Below are positions 1-7,320 of a stretch of 11,891 nucleotides of DNA, in pieces (the stretch's first letter is position 1; each line of letters begins with the position of its first letter). The DNA comes from Puniceicoccales bacterium (GTDB lineage: Bacteria; Verrucomicrobiota; Verrucomicrobiia; Opitutales; JAIRLM01): the NCBI GenBank assembly GCA_031254835.1, contig JAIRTQ010000089.1, positions 1-11,891 of the forward strand. Reading direction: 5' to 3'. The notes beneath the pieces are model-generated. The model did no database searches. It was not told the origin of the DNA and saw nothing but the letters and a program-made list of their open reading frames with translations. The position numbers and the translations under genes are program-made.

Positions 1-27
1 GGGGGGAATTTTGCAACTTCTTATCCA

Positions 28-54
28 CCCCGCGGCGCCTTTGGCGCCGCGGGG
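28..54. repeat. Perfect 12-bp GC-rich inverted repeat
   Basis: CCCCGCGGCGCC (28-39) and GGCGCCGCGGGG (43-54) are exact reverse complements around a TTT loop, so RNA from either strand would form a very stable hairpin. No T-run follows on either strand, so it is not a textbook intrinsic terminator. It lies upstream of the exonuclease gene and could end transcription of a neighbour beyond the left edge. The rest of 1-177 shows two AATTTTGCA words (about 7-15 and 101-109) but no gene. Confidence 0.6.
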
Positions 55-177
55 CAGCTCATGGGTCAGAGCAAAAAAATTTCCTTCGGTTCATAGGCGA
101 AATTTTGCAGCGGCGTAACGATTCCGGCCGGTCCATTTCGCCATTGCGCTCACTTTTCCTCTTCACACCATGACGCC

Positions 178-819
178 GTGGACCCTACGGATCTGAAGAT
201 CTTCGCCATCGACTTCGAAGGCAACGGTCGGGAAGGGATTTTGGAATTTGGCGCCATCTGTCTCCACGGCGGAGAGCTGTCTAATCCGGTCGACGGCTTT
301 TGCGCCTGTCCTCGTGAGACCGGAATTTTTTTGTCACGGCGCAAAATTCCTCTCGAACGGACGGCTAGCGGGGTTCCTTTCGACAATTTTCTTCCGATTT
401 TCCAAGACATGCGCCGCCAGGGAATCCTGGCCGCTCACCACGCCGCTACGGAGGACACCCTCTTGCGCAGCCGCTGCCCATCGCCCGGCTTCGTGCCCGA
501 TTGGACTGATCCGGACCGTTCGTTGGTCAGCTGGAGGCCTTGGCTAGATAGCCGAATGGCCGTAAAAAAGGTCTGGCCCAGGCTCAATTCTTACGGACTC
601 AGAGAAACTTTACGATGGGCCAATCTGGAAGGGCGTTGGCGGGAACTGGGTAAGCGATTTTGCCCTCCAGACCGATGTCGGCCGCACTGCGCCCTCTACG
701 ACGCCGTTGGCTGTGCTCTGCTACTAGATTGTTGTCTGCGGAAGTTGGAGATCGGTCCACTGGATTTGCTCCGACTGCTGACGGGCGAATTGCAGCTACG
801 CCTGGCGGGGATCTTGTGA
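178..819 (+). CDS. DEDDh-type 3'-5' exonuclease (DnaQ/epsilon-like)
   Basis: This 213-residue protein is predicted to hydrolyse DNA or RNA from the 3' end using two metal ions. The Exo I motif is near the N terminus (FAIDFEGN, with D12 and E14). An Exo II-like segment AAHHAATEDTLL lies at 85-96, with E92 or D93 as the acidic residue. The Exo III motif HCALYDA gives H170 and D175, so all DEDDh positions can be filled. The length fits a lone exonuclease domain with no polymerase or helicase part, so repair or RNA trimming is as likely as proofreading. GTG at 178 is the first plausible start: the frame is closed by TAG at 94 and has no ATG before 178. No clear Shine-Dalgarno is seen. The stop overlaps the next gene's start by four bases (GTGA), which suggests coupled translation with rpoN. 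The family is secure; the substrate is unknown. Confidence 0.8.
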   Translation: MDPTDLKIFAIDFEGNGREGILEFGAICLHGGELSNPVDGFCACPRETGIFLSRRKIPLERTASGVPFDNFLPIFQDMRRQGILAAHHAATEDTLLRSRCPSPGFVPDWTDPDRSLVSWRPWLDSRMAVKKVWPRLNSYGLRETLRWANLEGRWRELGKRFCPPDRCRPHCALYDAVGCALLLDCCLRKLEIGPLDLLRLLTGELQLRLAGIL

Positions 820-1946
820 GCCAACGTCTTTCCATCGGTCCCTCCGCTGCACCGCGCCTTTCCCGTCGCTTCTATTTCCGCCTGCGGGTCCTTGCCTTGA
901 CTCGTCGAGAAATGAGATCCTTTTTCCGAAAATTTTCACATATTGCGAACCTCCCTGCGGCGGAAAAAAATGGCAGTGAAGAATGGCTCGCCTACGAAGC
1001 GACTTTCCTAGAACGACTCACCGAAACTCTTTCCCTAGATTTGGAAAACCCCTCTGAATTAAAGGCGTTGGATGAACTGGCCGGCAACGTCGGTCCGCAG
1101 GGCTACCTGGAGCTGGCGCCGACGGCGATTGCGCAGGGAGTCGAGATAGACGGGGAAACGGTGGAGCGGGTTCGCAAGAGGCTGATGGCTTACGAAGAGC
1201 GCGGCATCGGCGCGACGAATTTTCGCGAATATTTTCTTTTTCAGTGTCGGCGGGGGGACGGTGTCCTCAATCGTGCGGCCGCCCTCCTGCGATCAGAAGA
1301 AAAACCCAACGAGCTGCTGTCCGTCCTGCGATTCCTTCGCAAACGTCTCCCGGCCGGACCATTCGGCGAAATTCTTTCCCGCCTGGCCGATGGCCGACTC
1401 CGTTCCCACCCACCCATGGAGGGGCTGTGGGCAGATGGAAGCATCTCCTGGGGAGCTCCGGATCTCATTTTTTACCGAAAGGACGGTTCCTGGTCCATAC
1501 AAGTCCCACCGGAAGGGGAGGATTGGCCAGAACAACTCCGGATAGCGCTGAAAATGCGGCGGGACACGCTGCTGCGGGTCGGCGAATTCCTTTTGACCGA
1601 GCAGCGGCTCTTTTTTGAAGAGGGGCCTCCGGCCATCCGGCCTTTGCGGCAGAAGGACGGTGCCGATCGGCTTGGCCTGAACTCTTCCACATTTTCCCGA
1701 GCCATCCGCGGCAAGTGCATACGCACTCCCTTCGGGTTTTATCGGCTAGGACAGCTATTTTGCCGGAGCCGAGAAAGCTCATCGCTACTACTCGAGTACT
1801 GCATTGGCGAAATTTTTCGCGATAGTCCGGCCGCCCTGCTCCGTCCAAAACGAGAAATGGCCGCCTTACTGTTAAGTCGCTATGGCATTCGCCTTTCCAC
1901 GGGAACCATCTGCGAAAAAATTCGCCACCTGTTAGGAAGAAAATAG
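816..1946 (+). CDS. RNA polymerase sigma-54 factor, divergent and short
   Basis: This sigma factor directs core RNA polymerase to -24/-12 promoters that need an enhancer-binding activator. The GTG at 816 overlaps the preceding TGA and has GGCGGGG just upstream. It gives 376 residues, compared with roughly 430-500 in typical RpoN. Residues 1-45 resemble a poor Region I. The core-binding domain spans about 57-230, with GYL (96-98) and GIGATNFREYFLFQ (130-143) matching the family's GVGARDL block. The DNA-binding domain begins at RRDTLLRV (248-255), followed by the helix-turn-helix LNSSTFSRAIRGK (288-300) and TPFG. The RpoN box, normally ARRTVAKYRE, reads about STGTICEKIR (361-370), so the paired arginines and the lysine are gone. 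A longer open frame extends back to 660 inside the exonuclease gene and is ignored. The family is clear; whether it reads standard -24 elements is doubtful. Confidence 0.8.
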   Translation: MSQRLSIGPSAAPRLSRRFYFRLRVLALTRREMRSFFRKFSHIANLPAAEKNGSEEWLAYEATFLERLTETLSLDLENPSELKALDELAGNVGPQGYLELAPTAIAQGVEIDGETVERVRKRLMAYEERGIGATNFREYFLFQCRRGDGVLNRAAALLRSEEKPNELLSVLRFLRKRLPAGPFGEILSRLADGRLRSHPPMEGLWADGSISWGAPDLIFYRKDGSWSIQVPPEGEDWPEQLRIALKMRRDTLLRVGEFLLTEQRLFFEEGPPAIRPLRQKDGADRLGLNSSTFSRAIRGKCIRTPFGFYRLGQLFCRSRESSSLLLEYCIGEIFRDSPAALLRPKREMAALLLSRYGIRLSTGTICEKIRHLLGRK

Positions 1947-1956
1947 CGCACCTATT

Positions 1957-2440
1957 CGCGAAAATGGGCGCGTAAATGACCTAACAACCGTCAGCGAAAT
2001 TGTTTACGTTATTCGCAGGGGCCTTCCCTGGAGGGATGCGCCCAAGTGCTACGGCCCCTATCAAACGCTCTATAACCGCTTCCTGCGGTGGAGTAAAGCC
2101 GGAATTTTTGAGAAGATTTTCCAAGAAATAGCATCCGAATCGAAAATTTTGACGTTGGATGCGACTCACCTGAAGGCACATAGGATGGCCACTGCGGCTG
2201 CTTCTAACGGCCGGCAATGTAAGCGATGTCGATGGAGCGCGGCTGCTGCTGGAGCGTCTCCCGTCCGCCCGACATCTGCTGACAGACAAGGGCTACGACG
2301 TAGACTGGTTTCGAGCAGAGTTGTGGCAGAGAAACATAATTCTCTGCATCCCAGAAAGATGCAGCCAGAAAGTAATTCGTGGCTATGATACGGTTTTGGC
2401 CCTGCGATTTTTCGGTAACACGGCCGCCCTACTTCGTCCC
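1957..2440 (+). pseudogene. IS5-family transposase remnant
   Basis: A first segment (about 1957-2212) encodes ENGRVNDL..., VYVIRRGLPWRDAPKCYGPY and LYNRFLRWSKAGIFEKIF, then LDATHLKAHRMA, which carries the first catalytic aspartate of the IS5-type DDE transposase. A second segment, one frame over (about 2213-2397), gives GNVSDVDGARLLLERLP and LLTDKGYDVDWFRAEL, with the second aspartate, then CIPERCSQK. The usual linker between these blocks (IGRTKGGL... to GQMSD) is missing, about 35-40 codons. The N terminus and the C-terminal block with the catalytic glutamate (RHRIEN-like) are also absent. It has no intact start and no recognisable terminal repeats or target duplication. It lies just after the rpoN stop and before the end of gap. 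The element is dead; its family is clear from the conserved motifs. Confidence 0.8.
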
Positions 2441-2507
2441 AATAGAGGGCAACCGCGGCATGGCGGAATCCGTTGCTTTGAATTGGTTGGCAGGTTGGAT
2501 TGGCCGT

Positions 2508-3542
2508 CTATAGGAAGGCGGCCATTTGTCGTACCAGCTCGGCGCAGCGACAGCTATAGCCCCATTCGTTGTCATACCAGGCCACGACCTTGAAGAATCG
2601 GCCGTTGAGCTCGATGCCGGAACCGGCGTCGAATATGGAAGAATAGGTGCAATGGATAAAGTCAGAAGAGACTACCTCATCGGCCGTATAGGCGAGAATT
2701 CCCTTCAGGGATCCTTCCTTCGTCGCCACTTCCATAGCCTTGCAAATTTCTCCGTAGCTGGTCTGTTTTTCCGTGCGGAATGTAAGGTCCACCACGGACA
2801 CGGTTGGCGTGGGCACGCGGAAAGACATGCCGGTCAACTTTCCCTGCAGCTGCGGCAGCACGAGGCCGACCGCCTTTGCGGCGCCGGTGGTGGAGGGAAT
2901 GATATTGCAGGCCGCCGTTCGCCCTCCTTTCCAGTCCTTGCGGGAGGGCCCGTCCACGGTTTTTTGAGTGGCCGTGTAGCTGTGAATGGTCGTCATGAGC
3001 CCCTCTTCGATGCCGAAGTGCTCCAGCAGCACCTTCGCGACGGGCGCCAAGCAGTTGGTAGTGCAAGAGGCGTTAGATACGAGGTGATCTTCCTCTTTCA
3101 AACTGGCGCAATTAACTCCTCGCACGACGGTTTTAACGCCATCTCCCTTTGCCGGAGCTGAAATAATCACCTTTTTCGCTCCGGCGGTCAAATGTCCGCT
3201 GGCCAGATCCGCCTGCGTAAACAGCCCCGTCGATTCTACGACCAGGTCCACGGCAAGCTCTCTCCATGGCAGCGAGGCGGGACCATCTTTATAGGCGAGG
3301 CACTTGATGTCGTGCCCGTTAACCCGCAAGGTCTCCTCGTCGGGCGCCTCGACGGCATCGGGGAAGCGACCTTGAGTGGAGTCGTAGCGCACCAGATAGG
3401 CGAGATTGTCCGCCGGAACAAGATCGTTCACGGCAACCACTTCGATGTTATGCTCCCGCAAATTCATTTCCTCCATCGCCCGGAAAACTAGCCGACCGAT
3501 GCGGCCGAAGCCGTTAATCCCTACACGTACCTTCTTTGCCAT
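2508..3542 (-). CDS. gap: Glyceraldehyde-3-phosphate dehydrogenase, type I
   Basis: This cytosolic glycolytic enzyme converts glyceraldehyde 3-phosphate, NAD and phosphate to 1,3-bisphosphoglycerate. The 344 residues match the family's usual length. The N-terminal Rossmann motif is VGINGFGRIGR (7-17). Asp40 in AVNDL indicates NAD preference. The active-site motif SNASCTTNCLAP places the nucleophile at Cys160, with His187 in the TTIHSYTATQ block. The C terminus carries the conserved WYDNEWGYSCR. The ATG start has a purine-rich site, GAGGGGGAG, a few bases upstream. The gene converges on the transposase remnant and is divergent from the ABC exporter across a 370-base gap. No frameshift or missing residue is seen. 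Only one glycolytic gene is present here, not a pgk-tpi operon. Confidence 0.97.
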   Translation of the reverse strand: MAKKVRVGINGFGRIGRLVFRAMEEMNLREHNIEVVAVNDLVPADNLAYLVRYDSTQGRFPDAVEAPDEETLRVNGHDIKCLAYKDGPASLPWRELAVDLVVESTGLFTQADLASGHLTAGAKKVIISAPAKGDGVKTVVRGVNCASLKEEDHLVSNASCTTNCLAPVAKVLLEHFGIEEGLMTTIHSYTATQKTVDGPSRKDWKGGRTAACNIIPSTTGAAKAVGLVLPQLQGKLTGMSFRVPTPTVSVVDLTFRTEKQTSYGEICKAMEVATKEGSLKGILAYTADEVVSSDFIHCTYSSIFDAGSGIELNGRFFKVVAWYDNEWGYSCRCAELVRQMAAFL

Positions 3543-3913
3543 GATCTCCCCCTCTGCGCACGCCGCGCACCCGGGCGATCATTTTGAAGAATCTTTTCGC
3601 GAGCACAAGGCATTTCCGCTCGACCAATTTTGGCCGTCAGCCTGAATTGAAAGTCGACCGGTATCTGGCGAAAGGTTCAACGGGGGGCGTTTTCCCAGTT
3701 ATTGCTGCAGCGGCAAACATGGCACCCCATGTTGGATGAGAAGGGCCATGCCCGCGAACAAGGAGGGTAGAAAAAGGGCGTCAAGGGCCCCCTATCGGTA
3801 AACCTCCTACCGAAGCTTGTGATCGCCCCTTCGATCGATCGGTTCGTTCGCAAGGCCGTATCGGTGGCGCTATTGGATTTACTTTCAAAAGATGGGAAAA
3901 TAGTCCGGACCCG
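3543..3913. other. Divergent intergenic region between gap and the ABC exporter
   Basis: This 371-base stretch must carry promoters for both flanking genes. A six-base inverted repeat TCGGTA/TACCGA (3795-3800 and 3808-3813) encloses AACCTCC, which is complementary to a Shine-Dalgarno sequence. AAGGAGGG at about 3760 is followed at once by a stop codon. A possible sigma-70 promoter for the exporter is TTGGAT (3873-3878), 17 bases, then GAAAAT (3896-3901). That would place the transcript start close to 3908 and favour an exporter start at 3962 or 3992. No convincing gap promoter and no RNA gene were recognised. Confidence 0.4.
3873..3901 (+). promoter_or_regulatory. Possible sigma-70 promoter for the ABC exporter
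   Basis: TTGGAT and GAAAAT are separated by 17 bases, each matching four of six consensus positions. The site is oriented toward the exporter and lies just upstream of its earliest start codon. The match is modest and could be chance in an AT-rich stretch. Confidence 0.25.
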
Positions 3914-5689
3914 ATGGACGAAAAGGGCAAACGGCAGAACTGGCGCCATGCCTATTGCTGCATGGGAAAATATCTTAAGGAGTTGGCACCCATGCGTTGG
4001 CTGGTAGCCCTCGCCGTCTTGCTGGGGTGCCTGTCCGGCTTCACGGGAGGTTTTGGTGGCCCGGTTCTAATGAAATACGTAATCCGCAACGCTTTTTTTT
4101 CTGAAAATTCATCTGCCCTTCGGCTGGCCTACTACTTCTCCTTGCCCATTTTCCTCATCGGCGTGCGGTCCCTGTTGGGATTTCTCAATACCTATTGCGT
4201 TGCGATGCTCGGACAAAGCATCCTTCGCTCTATTCGAGAAAAGGTTTTTGGCAAGCTGCAGCGGCTCCCGCTTGGCTTTTTCCGGCAAACACGCTCTGGG
4301 CAGCTCATCTCTCGAGCCTTCAACGACACAAATGTGATTCAGTCCTGCTTTGTGAGCATCGCCCATGAGGTAGTCCAGCGGCCTGCAACACTCCTGAGTG
4401 CCGTAGGCGCAGTCATCTATCTCTGTTTGCGGCAGGGTGGCGGCTGGACCTTGCTGCTGCTCCTCACCTTAGTATCGGTCAGCGGTCTACCCATCGCCAT
4501 TTTGGGGCGGAAGGTTTGGGCACGGAACCTGCGGGCCCAGGAAAGCATAGCCGAGCTCACTTCCCAAATGGCCAGCAATCTACAGTCCGTCCAGGAGGTG
4601 CGTGCCTTCTGCCAAGAGCGGCAGGAATCTCTCAAATTTCGCCGGGCCAATCGGGCTTACTCCCGCTCCTACCTGGCCGCCTGTCGGGCCTATTACCTCA
4701 TCGTACCCTGCGTGCAAATTTGGGCCTCCATCGGCATCAGCTTAGCTCTCTTCTATGCCTACTGTGCCCGCATTCCGGGCGAGACCTTTCTGGCTATCGC
4801 GCTGGCTCTCTACCTGTCCTACGACCACATTAAGCACGTCGGCCGGCTCTACGGGAACTTACAGTCCGCCGTAGCCGCCCTCTTTCGCATCGAATGTCTA
4901 CTAGAAGAACAGGAAGTGGACGATAACGCCACGGTCGAGCTGCCGGCCGACGGGCGGCTGCGGGGAGCGATTTCTTTCCGGGAAGTGGGATTTTCCTACG
5001 AGCCAAACAAGCCCATTTTCCAAAAGTTTTCCTTGGAATTGGAACCCGGCCGCAGCTATGCGCTGGTGGGGCCCAACGGGGCCGGGAAAACTACCCTGGC
5101 TAACCTTATTCTACGCTTCTATGACGTGCAGGAAGGGTCCATCGCGGTGGATGGCCGTAACATCCGCTCGCTAGGACTGGAACAATTGCGCTCCGACATC
5201 GCCCTAGTTCCTCAGCAGTCCACTCTTCTCCATGACAGCATCGCGGCCAATATCCGCTGGGGCTGCCCCACGGCCAGTCGAGAGCAGGTGCTGGAAGCCG
5301 CCCGTCGGGCTAGGGCGCTGGAGTTCATCGAGCAGCTGCCGCGCGGACTGGATACGGTCATCGGCGAGGACGGTGGCCGACTTTCCGGTGGCCAACGACA
5401 GCGGATCGCGCTCGCTCGGGCGTTTTTGAAAAACGCTCCCATTCTGATCATGGACGAAGCCACCAGCTCACTGGACAGCGAAAGCGTAAGGGATATCCGC
5501 GACGTTCTGCCGGAACTTTTCCGCGGCCGCACGGTGCTGCTCATCTCCCACCACTCCCACTGGCTTCTCCACGTGGACGAAATCATCGTCCTAGACGGGG
5601 GAATCGTTGTCCAGAGGGGCAGCCATGGCGAATTGCTAGCGCGAGACGGCCTTTACAGCAGCCTCTACGCTACGCACCACGAAAGCTGA
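3914..5689 (+). CDS. ABC exporter, fused membrane and ATPase domains (MsbA-like half-transporter)
   Basis: The protein is expected to dimerise in the inner membrane and use ATP to export a lipid, peptide or drug; the substrate cannot be read from sequence. The membrane domain (about 1-320) has several hydrophobic segments starting near residue 29. In the nucleotide-binding domain, Walker A is GPNGAGKTT (386-394), the Q-loop is VPQQ (432-435), the signature is LSGGQRQ (490-496), Walker B ends in IMDE (512-515), and the switch histidine is in ISHH (near 546). All catalytic elements are present, giving 591 residues from ATG 3914. The start is uncertain. ATG 3962 (575 residues) gives a usual MGKYLKEL elbow helix. 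ATG 3992 (565 residues) has the best ribosome site, AAGGAG at 3977-3982, but begins almost inside the first membrane helix. The gene stands alone on its strand, followed by the LysM gene after 120 bases. Confidence 0.9.
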   Translation: MDEKGKRQNWRHAYCCMGKYLKELAPMRWLVALAVLLGCLSGFTGGFGGPVLMKYVIRNAFFSENSSALRLAYYFSLPIFLIGVRSLLGFLNTYCVAMLGQSILRSIREKVFGKLQRLPLGFFRQTRSGQLISRAFNDTNVIQSCFVSIAHEVVQRPATLLSAVGAVIYLCLRQGGGWTLLLLLTLVSVSGLPIAILGRKVWARNLRAQESIAELTSQMASNLQSVQEVRAFCQERQESLKFRRANRAYSRSYLAACRAYYLIVPCVQIWASIGISLALFYAYCARIPGETFLAIALALYLSYDHIKHVGRLYGNLQSAVAALFRIECLLEEQEVDDNATVELPADGRLRGAISFREVGFSYEPNKPIFQKFSLELEPGRSYALVGPNGAGKTTLANLILRFYDVQEGSIAVDGRNIRSLGLEQLRSDIALVPQQSTLLHDSIAANIRWGCPTASREQVLEAARRARALEFIEQLPRGLDTVIGEDGGRLSGGQRQRIALARAFLKNAPILIMDEATSSLDSESVRDIRDVLPELFRGRTVLLISHHSHWLLHVDEIIVLDGGIVVQRGSHGELLARDGLYSSLYATHHES

Positions 5690-5809
5690 GACCCCATCCC
5701 GGGCCACGATGGGCGAAAGGTGAGTTAGACGGTGAAAATCTAATGAAAAAAACAAGGAAATGACTTTTACGCTTGCGGGTTTTCCATTTCATCGGAAAAG
5801 TAAAGAGCC

Positions 5810-6682
5810 GTGAGTCGCTTCTTGATAAGAAACTTTTCCGCGTTTGCAGGTTCGCTATTTGTCCTTCTTCTCACTTCGGGTTGCAGATCTCTTGTGCGTA
5901 AGCACGTCGAAGACAATGACACTGCTCCGTCCTATTCCAGGTCGACGCTCCTCGGCCGGGAACCGGCCTACGCCTTTCCGGAGGGCGTTCGCGCCCGGCC
6001 TCGCCGCCTTGAGGAGTCGACCGCTTCCGAGTTCGAGGTCTATGTGGCCGTCCGCGGAGATAGCTATTGGAAAATCGCGCGAAAGTTTAGCGTGCCGATC
6101 GAAGAACTTCTCGCGGCGAATGGGGCCAGCAAATCGAGCGTGCTAATGGTGGGCCAGGCCGTGCAAATTCCGGTCCGCCGCGGCAGCGCCGGTGGCGAAT
6201 TCTATGCGGTGCGGCAAGGGGACTCGCTTTCCCTCATCGCTCGCGAACGGAATTGTACGGCAGCGGATCTGCGGGCCTTGAACGATTTGTCCGGCGATCT
6301 GCTAATGGTGGGCCAGCAGATCCGTGTGCCTGTCACGTCTTCTTCCTCGGCCCAACAGCCCACCGGGCCGTCTCTTGCGACAGGTTCCATCGGCGACGGA
6401 AAGACCTACATCGTCCGTAGGGGCGATACGCTTTCCCTGATCGCCACAGCCTGCGGCATGGACATACGGGAGATTATGGAGATCAATGACATTTCCGATC
6501 CTAACCGCATTCGGGAGGGACAGCGGCTGATTTTACGCAAGCTGCCGACCGATTCGGGTCCATCGGCGGGCCGCGTTCGACCGGTGGCCCCCGCCGCTGG
6601 GGCCAAGTCACAGTCGGATGTGGATCTGCTAAATCTCTTTGACAATGATGACCTATTTGGCATGGTGGGCGGCGCCAGGTAG
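5810..6682 (+). CDS. Putative lipoprotein with three LysM domains
   Basis: This is predicted to be an envelope protein that binds peptidoglycan through LysM modules. The GTG start is followed by a hydrophobic signal segment ending LLLTSGC, with Cys25 as the candidate lipidated residue (lipobox T-S-G-C, slightly unusual at -3). LysM1 lies at about 77-122 (YVAVRGDSYWKIA to VQIPV), LysM2 at 131-175 (YAVRQGDSLSLIA to IRVPV) and LysM3 at 199-243 (TYIVRRGDTLSLIA to LILRK). They are joined by Ser/Pro/Gly-rich linkers. The C terminus ends in an acidic patch (DLLNLFDNDDLF), with no peptidase, amidase or other catalytic domain visible. The ribosome site is weak (AAAGAG only two bases from GTG). The gene ends five bases before the converging chaperone gene. 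It may be a scaffold or a division/envelope factor; the exact role is unknown. Confidence 0.85.
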   Translation: MSRFLIRNFSAFAGSLFVLLLTSGCRSLVRKHVEDNDTAPSYSRSTLLGREPAYAFPEGVRARPRRLEESTASEFEVYVAVRGDSYWKIARKFSVPIEELLAANGASKSSVLMVGQAVQIPVRRGSAGGEFYAVRQGDSLSLIARERNCTAADLRALNDLSGDLLMVGQQIRVPVTSSSSAQQPTGPSLATGSIGDGKTYIVRRGDTLSLIATACGMDIREIMEINDISDPNRIREGQRLILRKLPTDSGPSAGRVRPVAPAAGAKSQSDVDLLNLFDNDDLFGMVGGAR

Positions 6683-6687
6683 GTCTG

Positions 6688-7197
6688 TCATATGCGGATG
6701 ATCCGCACGTTTTCCTTAATTTTGTCCTTATCCAGCGCGTCGGCGACGGAAAAGTGAGATTTGCTCCGGCGAAGCTCCTGGTTGGTCACAATCACCAAAT
6801 TTTCCACTTTTCCGCGCAACTTACGTGCTGCCGCGACGAAATTGCCGATGATGTTCACAAGCAGCTGCGGCGTAAGAAATTCTACGGGGTAGCTGAGGTG
6901 AACTAGCAGTGCATCCGTCGCGCCGTCGAGACTAAGTGTGGCTGTGCTGGTCTGTAAACCAAAGAGATTGAGCTCCATAAGAGCCCGCAGGAAAGTGGGA
7001 TTATCTCGCTCTGGCCCTAATTTTCGCAGCGCGGCGTATAGGTAAAGAAGCTGGGATTTGGCCGGCAATTCAATATGAAACTGCCGACTTTCGACTTTAT
7101 CGCGGATCGTCAGCCGATTCACCTTTGCGTCGAAGCGCATGGGTAGGCGCAAAAGTTTGGCCGTTTCCTGCAATAGCTCTTCGCCTGCCAATGGCAT
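6688..7197 (-). CDS. Type III secretion chaperone, CesT/SycE-like
   Basis: This 169-residue cytosolic protein resembles class I type III chaperones, which dimerise, keep an effector partly unfolded and present it to the export ATPase. The match is to overall family pattern rather than a catalytic motif. FHIELPAKSQLLYLYAALRKL (about 40-60) leads to FLRALMELNLFG, the typical 'll.aNl.g' block. TATLSLDGATDALLVHLSYPV follows (strand, turn, strand), then LTPQLLVNIIGNFVAAARKL, the closing helix. The size is within the family range. AGGAG ends only one base before the ATG, whereas a TTG two codons later would have ideal seven-base spacing, so the true start may be TTG 7191. The gene lies 123 bases after ftsW and may be a separate unit or an operon tail. 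No other type III gene is in the window, so its partner is unknown. Confidence 0.65.
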   Translation of the reverse strand: MPLAGEELLQETAKLLRLPMRFDAKVNRLTIRDKVESRQFHIELPAKSQLLYLYAALRKLGPERDNPTFLRALMELNLFGLQTSTATLSLDGATDALLVHLSYPVEFLTPQLLVNIIGNFVAAARKLRGKVENLVIVTNQELRRSKSHFSVADALDKDKIKENVRIIRI

Positions 7198-7320
7198 GCT
7201 CCTATTTTGCTTTCCAATTTCGAAAGCTGCAACGAAATTTTCAAAGTTCCGTAAAATAATCCTTTCTCAAAATTTCCGGGCCGGCTCAGACTTAAGTAGC
7301 GGCTTAACGGCCTAAATTTC

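Noticed and set aside
95..109. Sigma-54-like AGGCGAAATTTTGCA upstream of the exonuclease
   Set aside because: GG and GC are nine bases apart instead of the required ten, and the -24 half is poor.
660..815. Upstream extension of the rpoN frame to an ATG at 660
   Set aside because: It overlaps the exonuclease motifs. The added residues look random, and GTG 816 has a ribosome site and restores a Region I-like start.
2526..3161. A 211-codon frame antisense to gap
   Set aside because: It lies entirely opposite a well-conserved GAPDH gene and has no family features; it is a shadow of the gap codons.
3713..3728. Minus-strand GG-N10-GC upstream of gap
   Set aside because: Spacing is right and TTGC is present, but the -24 half lacks TGGC, and the site is about 170 bases from the gene.
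3819..4007. A 62-codon + strand frame (GTG start) running into the exporter gene, with a protein-like middle (DRFVRKAVSVALLDLLSKDGK)
   Set aside because: No ribosome site, no recognised family, and its second half lies out of frame over the start of the ABC exporter. It is more likely leader sequence.
5693..5713. CCCATC/GATGGG hairpin after the ABC exporter stop as a terminator
   Set aside because: The stem is only six base pairs with a nine-base loop, and no T-run follows.
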